Positions 1 to 8,803 are shown, counted from the first letter of the stretch. The stretch: DNA of 64,000 bases from Microbacterium sp. Root180 (GCF_001428485.1 NZ_LMHS01000001.1:124404-188403); one strand, 5' to 3'. Translations and numbers: made by a program. Notes: generated from the sequence alone by a model not told the origin.

Positions 1-237
1 CCGCGTGACCATGTCCCACACATGGGGCATCGCGCGGTCGTGGGTGCGGGGGAGGATCATGACGCCCGATCCGGCTTCCCCCTCCACGGCGCCGATCACG
101 ACGCCCTCTTCGGGACCGATGAACTTGTACAGCTCCCACAGCACGAGCACCGCGAACACGCCGAGAGCGCCCCAGCCGACGACGATCCACCCGCGCAGCT
201 CGCCCTGTCGCCGGGCAGTCCACCCGATCGGCCTCAT
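1..237 (-). CDS. ABC transporter permease, N-terminal part (cut by window edge)
   Basis: The first 79 codons are visible and the gene runs off the left edge. The product begins MRPIGWTARRQGELRGW, has one hydrophobic segment (about residues 18-38), then an extracytoplasmic-looking stretch and the sequence RAMPHVWDMVTR. That last motif is what I associate with the NitT/TauT-like permeases found beside hydantoinase genes in actinobacteria. The ATG (237-235) overlaps the TGA of the upstream oxidoreductase by 4 bp, so the two are translationally coupled. By context it is the inner-membrane subunit of a pyrimidine or hydantoin importer; the substrate is an inference. Confidence 0.7.
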   Translation of the reverse strand, partial: MRPIGWTARRQGELRGWIVVGWGALGVFAVLVLWELYKFIGPEEGVVIGAVEGEAGSGVMILPRTHDRAMPHVWDMVTR

Positions 238-1250
238 GTCTTGGCCGTCACGTGCGCCGAGAGCGCGGGGATGACCGTCTCGCCGTAGACGCGGAGGGTC
301 TCCTCCTTGCTGTCATGCTGCAGGTATCCGGCGAACTGGGTGACGCCGAGCGCCCGCAGCTGCTCGAGCTTCGCGATGTGCTCCTCGGCCGTGCCGAGGA
401 TGCAGAACCGCTCGACGATCTCGTCCGGCACGAAGTCGACGTGATCGTTGTCGGCCTTGCCGTGCGTGTTGTAGTCGTAGCCGTGGCGGCCCTCGATGTA
501 CGCCGTGAGCGCCTCCGGGACCGCGCCGTGCTCGCCGTACTTCGCGACGATGTCGGCGACGTGGTTTCCCACCATGCCCCCGAACCAGCGGCACTGGTCG
601 AGCATGTGCTGCCGATCCGCGCCGATGTACATCGGGGCGGCGACGCAGAACGAGATGGCGTCGGGGTCGCGACCCGCGGCGGCTGCGGCATCCTTCACCG
701 TCTTGATCATCCACGCGGCGATGTCGACGTCCGCGAGCTGCAGGATGAAGCCGTCGCCCACCTCGCCCGTCAGCTTGAGCGCCATCGGCCCGTAGGCGGC
801 GACCCACACCTCGAGCTCCGATCCGCGGCTCCACGGGAACTGCAGTGTCGCGCCTTTGTACTCGACCGCCCGCGAGTTCGCGAGCTCGCGGATCACGTGG
901 ATCGACTCGCGCAGCTCGGCCATCGTCACCGGCTTGCCGTTGGTGACGCGCACCGCCGAGTCGCCGCGTCCGATGCCGCAGACGGTGCGGTTGCCGTACA
1001 TCTCGTTGAGCGTCGCGAAGACGGATGCCGTGACCGTCCAGTCCCGGGTGGCGGGATTCGTCACGAACGGCCCGACGGTCACCCGCTTCGTGGCGCCCAG
1101 GATCGCCGAGTGGATGACGTAGGGCTCCTCCCAGAGGAGGTGCGAGTCGAAGGTCCACACGTGGCTGAAGCCGTGGGCCTCGGCCAGCTGCGCGAGCTGC
1201 ACCGTTCTGGCGGCGGGCGGGTTGGTCTGGAGGACGACGCCGAAGTCCAT
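234..1250 (-). CDS. LLM-class F420-dependent oxidoreductase (TIGR03842-like)
   Basis: A 338-residue protein with the TIM-barrel layout of bacterial luciferase-like oxidoreductases: N-terminal MDFGVVLQTNPPA, then GFSHVWTFDSHLLWEEPY, GIGRGDSAVR near residue 95 and WVAAYGPMALKLTGEVGDGF around 150-170. The family normally uses F420 (or FMN) as cofactor. Length is full. It lies third in a minus-strand operon after the carbamoyl-amidohydrolase and dihydropyrimidinase and overlaps the ABC permease start by 4 bp, so a role in hydantoin or pyrimidine breakdown is likely. The substrate is unknown. An FMN monooxygenase is the alternative. Confidence 0.85.
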   Translation of the reverse strand: MDFGVVLQTNPPAARTVQLAQLAEAHGFSHVWTFDSHLLWEEPYVIHSAILGATKRVTVGPFVTNPATRDWTVTASVFATLNEMYGNRTVCGIGRGDSAVRVTNGKPVTMAELRESIHVIRELANSRAVEYKGATLQFPWSRGSELEVWVAAYGPMALKLTGEVGDGFILQLADVDIAAWMIKTVKDAAAAAGRDPDAISFCVAAPMYIGADRQHMLDQCRWFGGMVGNHVADIVAKYGEHGAVPEALTAYIEGRHGYDYNTHGKADNDHVDFVPDEIVERFCILGTAEEHIAKLEQLRALGVTQFAGYLQHDSKEETLRVYGETVIPALSAHVTAKT

Positions 1251-1266
1251 GATTCTCCTAGGTCCG

Positions 1267-2700
1267 TCAGATGAGGTACTGCGACAGGCCGCGCTTGAGG
1301 AAACGTCCGTCGCCCTTGGCGCCGAGGTACCGACCGTCGTCGACGATGACCTTTCCGCGCGAGATCACCGTGTCGACGTGCCCGTCGATCTCGAACCCCT
1401 CCCAGGCGGAATGGTCCATGTTCATGTGGTGGGATGCCGCGGAGATCGACGTGTGCCCGTTCGGGTCGTAGACCACCACGTCACCGTCGGCGCCCGGCTG
1501 GATCACACCCTTGCGGCCGTACAGGCCGAACATGCGCGCCGGCGTGGTCGAGGTGAGCTCGACCCACCGCTCCAGCGTGATCTTGCCGGTCACGACGCCC
1601 TGGTACATGAGGTCCATGCGGTGCTCGACGGATCCGATGCCGTTGGGGATCGCGCGGAAGTCGTCGAGACCGAGCTCCTTCTGACCCTTCATGCAGAACG
1701 GGCAGTGGTCTGTCGAGACCATTTGGATGTCGTTCGTGCGCAGGGCCTGCCACATGTGGTGCTGGTGGCCCTCGCCGCGGCTGCGCAGCGGGGTGGAGCA
1801 CACCCACTTGGCGCCCTCGAATTGGCCCCACTCCTCGCTGAACGCGCCGAGCTGCTCCTCGAGTGACAGGTACAGGTACTGCGGGCAGGTCTCGCCGAAC
1901 ACGTTCCAGCCCTGATCCCGCGCCCAGGCGATCTGCTCGACGGCCTGCTTCGCGCTCACGTGGACCGTGTAGAGGGGTGCGCCGGTGAGGTTGGCGAGCA
2001 TGATCGCGCGGTGCGTCGCCTCCTCCTCCATCTGCCAGGCGCGCGCGATGCCGTGGTAGTACGGCGCCTTCTTGCCCGCCTCCGCGAGCTGCGCGGCGAG
2101 CACGTCGATCGCGGGCCCGTTCTCGGCGTGCATCATCGTGAGCAGGCCCGTATCCGCCGAGACCTGCATCGCCTTGAGCACCTGGGCGTCGTCGGAGTAG
2201 AAGACGCCGGGGTAGGCCATGAAGAGCTTGAAGCTCGAGACGCCCTCGTCGAGGAGTCCGCGCATCGCGAGCAGCGAGTCGTCGTCGACGCCGCCGATGA
2301 TCTGGTGGAAGCCGTAGTCGATCGCGCAGTTGCCGCGCGCCTTCTCGTGCCAGGCGGCGAGCCCGTCCTGCACGCGCTCGCCGTACTTCTGCACGGCGAA
2401 GTCGATGATGCTGGTGGTTCCGCCCCAGGCCGCGGCCCGCGTGCCCGTCTCGAAGGTGTCGGACGCGGCGGTGCCGCCGAAGGGCAGCTCCATGTGGGTG
2501 TGGGCGTCGATGCCGCCGGGGATCACGTACTTGCCGGCGGCGTCGATGACGGTGTCGACGGATGCCGCGACATCCGTCCCGAGCAGCTGCGAGCCCGGGG
2601 CGAGCACGGCGACGATGGTCTCGCCGTCGATGAGGACGTCCGCCTCGCCGCGGCCCGTGGCCGAGACGACGGTGCCGCCCGTGATGAGTGTGGTGGTCAT
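1267..2700 (-). CDS. hydA: Dihydropyrimidinase / D-hydantoinase
   Basis: A 477-residue cyclic amidohydrolase. It opens the ring of dihydrouracil, dihydrothymine or 5-substituted hydantoins to the N-carbamoyl acid. Visible metal-centre motifs are GIDAHTHME near residue 65 (first two His), SSFKLFMAYPG near 155 (the lysine that becomes carboxylated), MMHAENG, TVHVSA and STDHCPF (remaining His and Asp). Length is normal for the family. The ATG lies 11 bp after the nitrilase-family gene, whose enzyme class takes the next step, and 16 bp before the oxidoreductase gene. Whether pyrimidine or hydantoin is the natural substrate cannot be told from sequence alone. Confidence 0.92.
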   Translation of the reverse strand: MTTTLITGGTVVSATGRGEADVLIDGETIVAVLAPGSQLLGTDVAASVDTVIDAAGKYVIPGGIDAHTHMELPFGGTAASDTFETGTRAAAWGGTTSIIDFAVQKYGERVQDGLAAWHEKARGNCAIDYGFHQIIGGVDDDSLLAMRGLLDEGVSSFKLFMAYPGVFYSDDAQVLKAMQVSADTGLLTMMHAENGPAIDVLAAQLAEAGKKAPYYHGIARAWQMEEEATHRAIMLANLTGAPLYTVHVSAKQAVEQIAWARDQGWNVFGETCPQYLYLSLEEQLGAFSEEWGQFEGAKWVCSTPLRSRGEGHQHHMWQALRTNDIQMVSTDHCPFCMKGQKELGLDDFRAIPNGIGSVEHRMDLMYQGVVTGKITLERWVELTSTTPARMFGLYGRKGVIQPGADGDVVVYDPNGHTSISAASHHMNMDHSAWEGFEIDGHVDTVISRGKVIVDDGRYLGAKGDGRFLKRGLSQYLI

Positions 2701-2711
2701 GATCCGTCCCC

Positions 2712-3560
2712 TTACGGCTTCGCGATCCGGGTGTAGGAGTCGGGGCGGCGGTCGCGGTAGAACTGCCAGTCGTCGCGCATCTCCCGCACCATGTCCAGGT
2801 CGAGGTCGCGCACGAGCAGCTCTTCGTGCTCACCCGAGCCGCGCTCGCCGACGAAGTTGCCGCGCGGGTCGATCACCTGGCTGGTGCCGTAGAAGTCGAC
2901 GGCGAGGTCGCCGTACTCGTTGTCCTCGCGGCCGACCCGGTTGGGCTGGAGCACGAAGTAGCCGTTCGCGACGGCGGCGGCCGGTCCCTCGACCTCCCAC
3001 AGCCGGTTGGAGAGGCCGGGCTTGGTGGCGTTGGGGTTGAAGACCATGTGCGCGTCGTTCAGGCCGAGCTCGCGCCACCCCTCGGGGAAGTGTCGGTCGT
3101 AGCAGATGTACATGCCGATGCGGCCCACCGCACTGTCGAAGACGGGGTACCCGAGGTTGCCCGGGCGGAAGTAGAACTTCTCCCAGAACCGGTCCAGGTG
3201 CGGCAGGTGGTGCTTGCGGTAGATGCCGAGGGTCGTGCCGTCGGCGTCGACGAGCACGGAGGTGTTGTAGTACACGCCGGTCTCGGCCTCTTCGTAGATC
3301 GGGAGCACGGTGACGACCCCGAGCTCCTTGGCGACGTCGGCGAAGCGCTGCACGATCGGACCGTCGACAGCCTCGGCGAACCGGTAGTACTTCTTGTCCT
3401 GGGTGATGCCGAAGTAGGGGCCGTAGAACAGCTCCTGGAAGCACACGACCTGTGCTCCCTGCGATGCGGCGTCACGAAGGAAGCCTTCGTGCTTGTCCAG
3501 CATCGACTCCTTGTCGCCCGTCCAGGTCGTCTGCGAGATGGCTGCGCGTACCGTCGTCAT
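2712..3560 (-). CDS. Nitrilase-superfamily amidohydrolase (beta-ureidopropionase / N-carbamoyl amino acid amidase type)
   Basis: A 282-residue carbon-nitrogen hydrolase with the full catalytic triad: Glu43 in CFQELFYG, Lys116 in YRKHHLP and Cys153 in YICYDRHFPEGWREL. This family cleaves N-carbamoyl groups to the free amine, CO2 and ammonia. It is the first gene of the operon, followed 11 bp later by the dihydropyrimidinase, so it most likely hydrolyses the ring-opened product (N-carbamoyl-beta-alanine or an N-carbamoyl amino acid). The ATG at 3560 gives the usual start of the domain. N-carbamoylputrescine amidase has similar motifs but fits the context less well. Confidence 0.88.
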   Translation of the reverse strand: MTTVRAAISQTTWTGDKESMLDKHEGFLRDAASQGAQVVCFQELFYGPYFGITQDKKYYRFAEAVDGPIVQRFADVAKELGVVTVLPIYEEAETGVYYNTSVLVDADGTTLGIYRKHHLPHLDRFWEKFYFRPGNLGYPVFDSAVGRIGMYICYDRHFPEGWRELGLNDAHMVFNPNATKPGLSNRLWEVEGPAAAVANGYFVLQPNRVGREDNEYGDLAVDFYGTSQVIDPRGNFVGERGSGEHEELLVRDLDLDMVREMRDDWQFYRDRRPDSYTRIAKP

Positions 3561-3684
3561 GGTGTCTCCGTCCGTGCTCGATCGAGGTCCTTCGGGCTCG
3601 GACCGGCGGGGATGGATCGATGGAGCAGTCCCGCTCCCGATCTTGTCGAGTCGACGTTTCCCGTCGGTTTCGGCCTGTGACGCG

Positions 3685-3713
3685 ACAGTAAAGCCTCACG
3701 CGGACGCTGGCAA
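3685..3713 (-). promoter_or_regulatory. Promoter of the pyrimidine/hydantoin operon
   Basis: On the minus strand, TTGCCA (3713-3708) and TACTGT (3690-3685) are separated by exactly 17 bp, about 125 nt upstream of the nitrilase-family start. This matches a sigma-70-type actinobacterial promoter. Confidence 0.6.
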
Positions 3714-3733
3714 TGGTTGGCTGGGCAAACCAT
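3713..3733. promoter_or_regulatory. Palindromic operator candidate
   Basis: ATGGTT (3713-3718) and AACCAT (3728-3733) form an inverted repeat with 9 bp between the arms. It abuts the -35 box of the operon promoter. The TGGT-N-ACCA form resembles GntR/FadR-type sites. No regulator gene is in the window, so the binding protein is unknown. Confidence 0.4.
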
Positions 3734-3787
3734 AGGAATCCGCGCCGGATACATCGCAGGACGGATGCCGCGGCATCCGCTCTCGCG

Positions 3788-3793
3788 TACCGT
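3788..3793 (+). promoter_or_regulatory. -10 box of a leaderless histidine kinase mRNA
   Basis: TACCGT ends 6 nt before the GTG at 3800, placing the expected transcription start on or next to the start codon. No Shine-Dalgarno sequence precedes the GTG. This decided the start choice. Confidence 0.55.
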
Positions 3794-3799
3794 GAAACG

Positions 3800-4972
3800 G
3801 TGTTCCGCCCGCTGAAGACGTACCAGCTCGTCACCGACGTGGTGGTCGCCGGCTTCTTCGCGCTCACCGCTCTGGTGGTCGAGCTCCAGCTCGCGCGCGG
3901 ATGGGACGGCGATTATGCCGCCGCCGTGCTGGCCGCCGTCCTGGTCACGATGCTCTTGTCGGCGGCGCTTGCGCTGCGCCGGCTGTCCCCCGCGCTCGCG
4001 CTCGCACTGGCGTGGCTCGCTGCGATCGTCCAGATGTCGTTCGGTCGCCCGCCGAGCCCCGTCGACTTGGCGATCTTCGCGGTGCTCTACGCCACGGCGG
4101 CGTACGGCTCGCAGCTGGTGTTCTGGCTCGGCTTCGCCTCGTCGTTCGTCGGCGCCCTGGTGATCACCGTCTACCTCGTGATCGGGCCGTACTTCGGATC
4201 GGGCGGCGTCACGTGGAGCTCGATCCCGATCGCGCTCGCCGTGCTCGTCGCCGCCGGGTTCGCTCTGCTGCTGTCGTGGACGGTCGGCGCACTCGTGCGC
4301 ACCGGGGTCCGCGCCCGCGAGAACCGTGACGCGCAGCAGCGCGCGGAGGCCGAGGCCGTCACCGAGCAGGAGCGGGTGCGCATCGCGCGCGACATGCACG
4401 ACGTCGTCGCGCACTCGCTGGCCGTCGTGATCGCGCAGGCCGACGGCGCACGGTACGCCTCCGCTGCCGACCCCGCCGCCGCCACCACCGCCCTCGGCAC
4501 CATCTCGACGACGGCGCGCGCCGCGCTCGCCGACGTGCGGCTGCTCCTGACGCAGCTGCGCCACAGCCAGGGGGACGGGCCGCAGCCGATGCTCGCGGAC
4601 CTCGAGGAGCTCTACGCGCACGTGCGCGACGCCGGGGTCGAACTGCGTGTCGACGTCGATCCGGCGCCGAACGGCGAGCCGCCCGCGGCCGCGCAGCTGG
4701 CGGTCTACCGGATCCTGCAGGAGGCGCTCACCAATGCCCTCCGACACGGAGACGGCGGAGCCGTCGACGTGCGTCTGGCGTGGCATCCGTCGCTCGTGGA
4801 GCTCGAGGTGCGCAATGCCGTCGCCCACGCGGCGCCGCCGACCGAATCGCCCGGGCACGGGCTCATCGGCATGCGCGAGCGGGCGCAGCTGGCCGGTGGC
4901 CGACTCGACGCGGGCCTCGAGGAGGACCGGTTCGTCGTGCGGGCGCAACTCCCGATCGGGGCCCCGGCATGA
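3800..4972 (+). CDS. Sensor histidine kinase (DesK/LiaS-like, HisKA_3)
   Basis: A 390-residue two-component sensor. About five hydrophobic segments fill residues 10-165, followed by a short coiled linker, a HisKA_3 dimerisation helix with the phospho-acceptor His200 in RIARDMHDVVAHS, and an HATPase domain with ILQEALTNALRHG (N box) and GHGLIGMRERAQ (G box). There is no large extracellular domain, so it probably senses the membrane or a partner transporter. The GTG start at 3800 was chosen because a TACCGT box lies 6 nt upstream. An in-frame start at 3713 would add a poorly conserved arginine-rich leader. It overlaps its response regulator by 4 bp. Confidence 0.9.
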   Translation: MFRPLKTYQLVTDVVVAGFFALTALVVELQLARGWDGDYAAAVLAAVLVTMLLSAALALRRLSPALALALAWLAAIVQMSFGRPPSPVDLAIFAVLYATAAYGSQLVFWLGFASSFVGALVITVYLVIGPYFGSGGVTWSSIPIALAVLVAAGFALLLSWTVGALVRTGVRARENRDAQQRAEAEAVTEQERVRIARDMHDVVAHSLAVVIAQADGARYASAADPAAATTALGTISTTARAALADVRLLLTQLRHSQGDGPQPMLADLEELYAHVRDAGVELRVDVDPAPNGEPPAAAQLAVYRILQEALTNALRHGDGGAVDVRLAWHPSLVELEVRNAVAHAAPPTESPGHGLIGMRERAQLAGGRLDAGLEEDRFVVRAQLPIGAPA

Positions 4973-5607
4973 TCCGCGTGGCCCTCGTGGACGACCAGGC
5001 GCTGTTCCGCGCGGGCATCCGCATGCTCGTCGACTCGCAGCCCGACCTCGAGGTCGTCGCCGAGGCGTCCGACGGTCGGGAGGCGCTCGACGTGGTCCGG
5101 GCGACGCGTCCCGATGTGGTGCTGATGGACATCCGGATGCCGGTGATGGACGGTCTCGCCGCCACCGCCGAGCTCCTCGCCGACGCCGATCCGCCGCGCA
5201 TCGTGATGCTGACGACCTTCGACCTCGACGAGGCCGCCGCGCGCGCGATCCGTCAGGGCGCGAGCGGGTTCCTGCTCAAAGACGCCGACCCGGAGTTCCT
5301 CCTCGCCGCGATCCGCACGGTGCACGCCGGCTCGGCCGTGATCGCAGCATCCGCCACCCGCGACCTGTTCGCGCACTTCTCGGATGCCGCTCCCCGGCGG
5401 GTCCCCGACAGCTACGGCGAGCTCACCGAGCGCGAGCGCGAGATCTTCGCCCTCGCCGCCCGCGGCCTCTCCAACGCCGAGATCGCGGCGCGGGAGTACT
5501 TGAGCGAGGCCACGGTGAAGACCCACATCAGCCGGATCCTCGCGAAGCTCGGCCTGCGCGACCGCGTGCAGCTCGTCGTGTTCGCCTTCGAGCACGGCCT
5601 CGCCTGA
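4969..5607 (+). CDS. Response regulator, NarL/LuxR family
   Basis: A 212-residue regulator with an N-terminal receiver (acidic pocket Asp8-Asp9, phospho-acceptor Asp54 in LMDIRMP, conserved Lys in FLLKDAD) and a C-terminal LuxR-type helix-turn-helix (LTEREREIFALAARGLSNAEIA, then TVKTHISRILAKL). The ATG at 4969 overlaps the kinase TGA (ATGA), so the pair is coupled. Its targets are not visible. The ABC exporter genes at 6521-8766 are likely clients, because such pairs often control a neighbouring MacB-like exporter. The gene ends at a palindromic repeat. Confidence 0.92.
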   Translation: MIRVALVDDQALFRAGIRMLVDSQPDLEVVAEASDGREALDVVRATRPDVVLMDIRMPVMDGLAATAELLADADPPRIVMLTTFDLDEAAARAIRQGASGFLLKDADPEFLLAAIRTVHAGSAVIAASATRDLFAHFSDAAPRRVPDSYGELTEREREIFALAARGLSNAEIAAREYLSEATVKTHISRILAKLGLRDRVQLVVFAFEHGLA

Positions 5608-5617
5608 GCGGGGGGCC

Positions 5618-5690
5618 TTTCGTCTCGTCGCTTCGCTCCTCGCTCAACGACCGACGTCCGGTCGTTGAGCGAGCGGAGCGAGACGAAACG
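5618..5690. repeat. Imperfect palindromic (REP-like) element between convergent genes
   Basis: The core arms CGCTCAACGACCG (5641-5653) and CGGTCGTTGAGCG (5659-5671) are exact reverse complements with a 5-nt loop. Outer arms continue with CGTCTCG and CGAGACG. The right half has the form I recall as scattered through Microbacteriaceae genomes. It sits between the response regulator and the hemerythrin gene and could terminate both transcripts. Confidence 0.7.
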
Positions 5691-5692
5691 TC

Positions 5693-6382
5693 CTAGCGGC
5701 CTTCGAGGGAAGCCCGGTGCGCGGCGTACTTCCGCCGGCCGATCAGCCGCCACGCGAGGCGTCCGGGAGCGGGCATGTGCTTGTGCAGCCACTCGTCGCC
5801 GCCGTCGGGCTGCGAGGCGAGGATCTCGCCGAGCTGCTGCCAGGTCTGGCCCTTGGGGACGGCCTTGCGGCCGTGCTCGGCGAACCACTCGACCTCGGGC
5901 TGGGTGATCGTGTGCTCCATGACGGGCACGATGTTCGTCTCCTCGTCCGGGAGGTGCACGGCGAGGGCCGCGTTGATGCCGTCCAGTGCGGCGAGCACGG
6001 CCGCGGCATCCGACCCGCTCGCCGATCGCCGCCACGCGGGAAGGGTGCCGTCGAGGGAGATCAGGTGCGTGAGCATCTCGGCGTGCTGCGCCTTCATGCG
6101 CTCGACGTGCGCCGCGCACGAGGGGGCGCGCTCGTCGAGAGCCGGCCACAGTCGCTCGTCCTCTCCGTCGTGGTGGGCGTGCAGGCCGATGGACAGCGTC
6201 TCGAGCTGCGTGGCCACGATCTCGGCGTGCGCCGAGTCGCCCTCGGACACCCGGCGCACCAGATCGGGGCCTTCGCCGAAGCCGCGGCGGAACATGCGAT
6301 GGATCTCGGCCATGCCGCTCGCATCGCAGGTCTTCGGGCCGTCGGGCAGGGCTCCGCTCGGGGGCAGGGGCGTCGCGGGCAT
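5693..6382 (-). CDS. Hemerythrin-domain (HHE) protein
   Basis: A 229-residue protein with the His/Glu pattern of a di-iron four-helix bundle: an early His in AEIHRMF, then HAHHDGEDERLWPAL, HVERMKAQHAEM and HLPDEETNIVPVMEH. Such proteins bind oxygen or handle nitric oxide or reactive oxygen. The C-terminal 70 residues (WFAEHGRKAVPKGQTW onward) are an extension often found in actinobacterial members. I placed the start at ATG 6382, which is preceded by GAGGAG and by TATCGT about 31 nt upstream; an in-frame start at 6451 lies upstream of that promoter box. It is a monocistronic unit convergent with the two-component operon. Confidence 0.82.
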   Translation of the reverse strand: MPATPLPPSGALPDGPKTCDASGMAEIHRMFRRGFGEGPDLVRRVSEGDSAHAEIVATQLETLSIGLHAHHDGEDERLWPALDERAPSCAAHVERMKAQHAEMLTHLISLDGTLPAWRRSASGSDAAAVLAALDGINAALAVHLPDEETNIVPVMEHTITQPEVEWFAEHGRKAVPKGQTWQQLGEILASQPDGGDEWLHKHMPAPGRLAWRLIGRRKYAAHRASLEGR

Positions 6383-6413
6383 GCGGGTCTCCTCGTCGTC
6401 GAGTCCTGCCGCG

Positions 6414-6419
6414 ACGATA
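6414..6419 (-). promoter_or_regulatory. -10 box for the hemerythrin gene
   Basis: TATCGT on the minus strand (6419-6414), followed by a short leader with GAGGAG before the ATG at 6382. This is a leadered counterpart to the leaderless boxes nearby. Confidence 0.4.
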
Positions 6420-6508
6420 GCGCCGGGCGGCCTCGCGCCGGAAGAGATCATCCTCGAGATGTACGCGGATGCCTCGCCTGGCCGATGCGCGCGCCCGGTG
6501 GCGGTTCG

Positions 6509-6514
6509 TAGCGT
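6509..6514 (+). promoter_or_regulatory. -10 box of a leaderless ABC exporter mRNA
   Basis: TAGCGT ends 6 nt before the ATG at 6521, and no Shine-Dalgarno sequence is present. It has the same geometry as the boxes at 3788, 9559 and 12385. Confidence 0.55.
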
Positions 6515-6520
6515 CGAAGC

Positions 6521-7303
6521 ATGGAGATTTCAACCACCGACCTGGGCCTGGCCGCCCGGGTGCAGCAGCTCACGAAGACCTACGGCGCCGGCGAGAGCAC
6601 GGTGCGGGCGCTGGACGGCGTTTCGGTCGGCATCCGTCGTGGCGAGTTCACCGCGATCATGGGGCCCTCCGGCTCGGGCAAGTCCACCCTGATGCACATC
6701 ATGGCGGGCCTGGACGCTCCCTCGTCGGGCCGAGCGTGGATCGGCGACACCGATATCACCGGCCTCTCCGACCTCGAGCTCACGATCCTGCGCCGCCGGC
6801 GCGTCGGGTTCGTGTTCCAGGCGTTCAACCTCGTGCCCACACTCGACGCGCTCGGCAACATCCTGCTGCCGTTCGACCTCGACGGCCGCCGCCCCACCGC
6901 CCTCGAACGTGCCCGCATCGACGGGCTGATCGAGACGCTCGGCCTGACACCGCGCCTCGCGCACCGTCCGCACGAGCTCTCCGGCGGGCAGCAGCAGCGG
7001 GTGGCGATCGCCCGGGCGCTCGCCACGGCGCCCGACCTCGTGTTCGCCGACGAGCCCACGGGCAACCTCGACTCCCGCAGCGGGCGCGAGGTGCTGGGGC
7101 TCCTCGCCACCGCGAGCCGCGATCACGGCCAGTCGATCGCGATGGTCACGCACGACCCGGTGGCCGCCAGTCACGCAGACCGCGTGCTGTTCCTCGGCGA
7201 CGGCCGCATCGTGGCCGACAAGCCGCGCCAGAGCGCCGAGGAGATCTCGGCCTACATGCTCGCGACCGAGCTGGGCGCGGGCGAGCCGGCGGTGGCGTCG
7301 TGA
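6521..7303 (+). CDS. ABC transporter ATP-binding protein (MacB/LolD type)
   Basis: A 260-residue ATPase with Walker [10 protein letters not shown] (near residue 48), Q-loop [13 protein letters not shown], signature [16 protein letters not shown], Walker [14 protein letters not shown] and H-loop VTHDP. The NLDS form is typical of MacB/LolD exporters that work by mechanotransmission with an FtsX-type permease, and that permease follows with a GTGA overlap. Probable roles are export of an antimicrobial peptide, lipid or toxic compound, or cell-envelope stress relief. The two-component genes at 3800-5607 may regulate it. Confidence 0.92.
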   Translation: MEISTTDLGLAARVQQLTKTYGAGESTVRALDGVSVGIRRGEFTAIMGPSGSGKSTLMHIMAGLDAPSSGRAWIGDTDITGLSDLELTILRRRRVGFVFQAFNLVPTLDALGNILLPFDLDGRRPTALERARIDGLIETLGLTPRLAHRPHELSGGQQQRVAIARALATAPDLVFADEPTGNLDSRSGREVLGLLATASRDHGQSIAMVTHDPVAASHADRVLFLGDGRIVADKPRQSAEEISAYMLATELGAGEPAVAS

Positions 7304-8766
7304 CCGCCGTCGCCGGGCCCGTCTCTGCCGAGCGGATCCCGCGCGCCGCCTCGTCGCGCCTGTTGTGGCTGCGCGAGCGCGGAATGGGGGCGAGCGTGCT
7401 CGTCGCGACCATCTCGAGCGCCTTCGGTGCGGTGCTGCTCACGGCGACGGGATACCTCGCCGCCATCCTGCGTGCCGACCCGTACATCGGCCAGAGCGAG
7501 GTGCTCGCCGCCGTGCTGATCATCCTGAGCATCATCCTCACTGGCGTCGCCGTCTACGTGGCCGCGATCGTGACGGCCAACACCTTCTCGACCGTGGTCG
7601 CCGGCCGCACGCGCCGGATCGCGCTGATGCGGCTCATCGGGGCGTCCGCGCGGTCTCAGCGCGCCGAGGTCGCTCGTCAGGGCCTCGTGGTGGGCGTCAT
7701 CGGCGCCGTGCTGGGCCTCGTCGTCGGCACGGCGATCTCGGCCGCCGGCATCGCTCTCGCGGAGTTGCTGCTGGGCATCGACGACGTCGGCTACGGCGTC
7801 GTGCAGGGAGTCCTCGTGATCCCCGCGATCATCGTGGCGCTCACGACCTGGGCGGCGGCGTGGGTCGGTTCCCGTCGCGTGCTCTCCGTGACCCCGCTGC
7901 AGGCGCTCGGCGGCTCGGTCGAGGCGACGCACGAGTCGCTCGCGGGGCACCGGGCGCGCAACGCCGGCGCGATCGGGCTGTTCGCGGCCGGCGCGGCGCT
8001 GCTCGCGGCGGGCATCGCGCTCGGACTGCTGACCCCGCTCGGGGTGGTCGTGGCGTTCGTCGGCGGGCTGCTCTCGTTCACGGGCCTCGTGCTCGGCTCG
8101 ACGCTGATCATGCCCCCGGTGCTCCGCCTGGTCGGGCGACTCTTCGGGCGCTCGGCGACCTCGCGCCTCGCGGCCGAGAACGCGCTGCGCTACCCGGAGC
8201 GCTCGAGCCGCATGGCGATCGGCGTCGTCATCGGAGTCACGCTCGTGACGATGTTCGCCGTCGCGCTCGAGACGGTGAAGTCCGTCGTGACCGCGTCGGC
8301 GGGCGGTCAGGTGGACACCGAGTTCAACACGATCATCGACACGTTCGCGGGCATCATGATGGGCCTCGTCGCGGTCTCGGCGGTGATCGCGGCCGTCGGG
8401 CTCGTCAACCTCCTGACCATCGGCGTCGTGCAGCGCAGGCGCGAGCTGGGACTCCTGCGCTCGCTCGGACTGTCCACCGGTCAGGTGCGTCACATGGTGC
8501 TCCTCGAGGCGGCGCACATCACGATCGCCGCGGTGGCGACCGGTCTCGTCTTGGGCACCGCCTACGGCTGGGCGGGCGCGCAGTCGCTCCTCGGCTCGGT
8601 GCAGGTGCCGCCGCTGTGGCAGTCGCCGACCTTCGTGGCTCCGGCCGTCCCGTGGATCCCCGTCCTCCTCATCGTCGTCGCGACCGCGGTGCTCACGCTC
8701 GTGGCCGCAGTCGTGCCCACGCGCCTGGCGACCCGCGTGGCACCCGTCGAGGCGCTGGCGGACTGA
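7300..8766 (+). CDS. FtsX-like ABC transporter permease
   Basis: A 488-residue membrane protein that starts at GTG 7300 inside the stop of the ATPase gene. An FtsX core is present twice. One hydrophobic block spans about residues 30-180 (FGAVLLTATGYLAA, then RLIGASARSQRAEVARQG, a coupling-helix-like segment). A second spans about 330-488, with RRRELGLLRSLGLSTGQVRHMV as its coupling helix. Between them lie two to three membrane segments with no large extracytoplasmic domain. It pairs with the upstream ATPase. The substrate is unknown. Confidence 0.88.
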   Translation: MTAVAGPVSAERIPRAASSRLLWLRERGMGASVLVATISSAFGAVLLTATGYLAAILRADPYIGQSEVLAAVLIILSIILTGVAVYVAAIVTANTFSTVVAGRTRRIALMRLIGASARSQRAEVARQGLVVGVIGAVLGLVVGTAISAAGIALAELLLGIDDVGYGVVQGVLVIPAIIVALTTWAAAWVGSRRVLSVTPLQALGGSVEATHESLAGHRARNAGAIGLFAAGAALLAAGIALGLLTPLGVVVAFVGGLLSFTGLVLGSTLIMPPVLRLVGRLFGRSATSRLAAENALRYPERSSRMAIGVVIGVTLVTMFAVALETVKSVVTASAGGQVDTEFNTIIDTFAGIMMGLVAVSAVIAAVGLVNLLTIGVVQRRRELGLLRSLGLSTGQVRHMVLLEAAHITIAAVATGLVLGTAYGWAGAQSLLGSVQVPPLWQSPTFVAPAVPWIPVLLIVVATAVLTLVAAVVPTRLATRVAPVEALAD

Positions 8767-8803
8767 GACCCGTCAACGCCGGTCGGCCACACTCATCGGT
8801 CGA

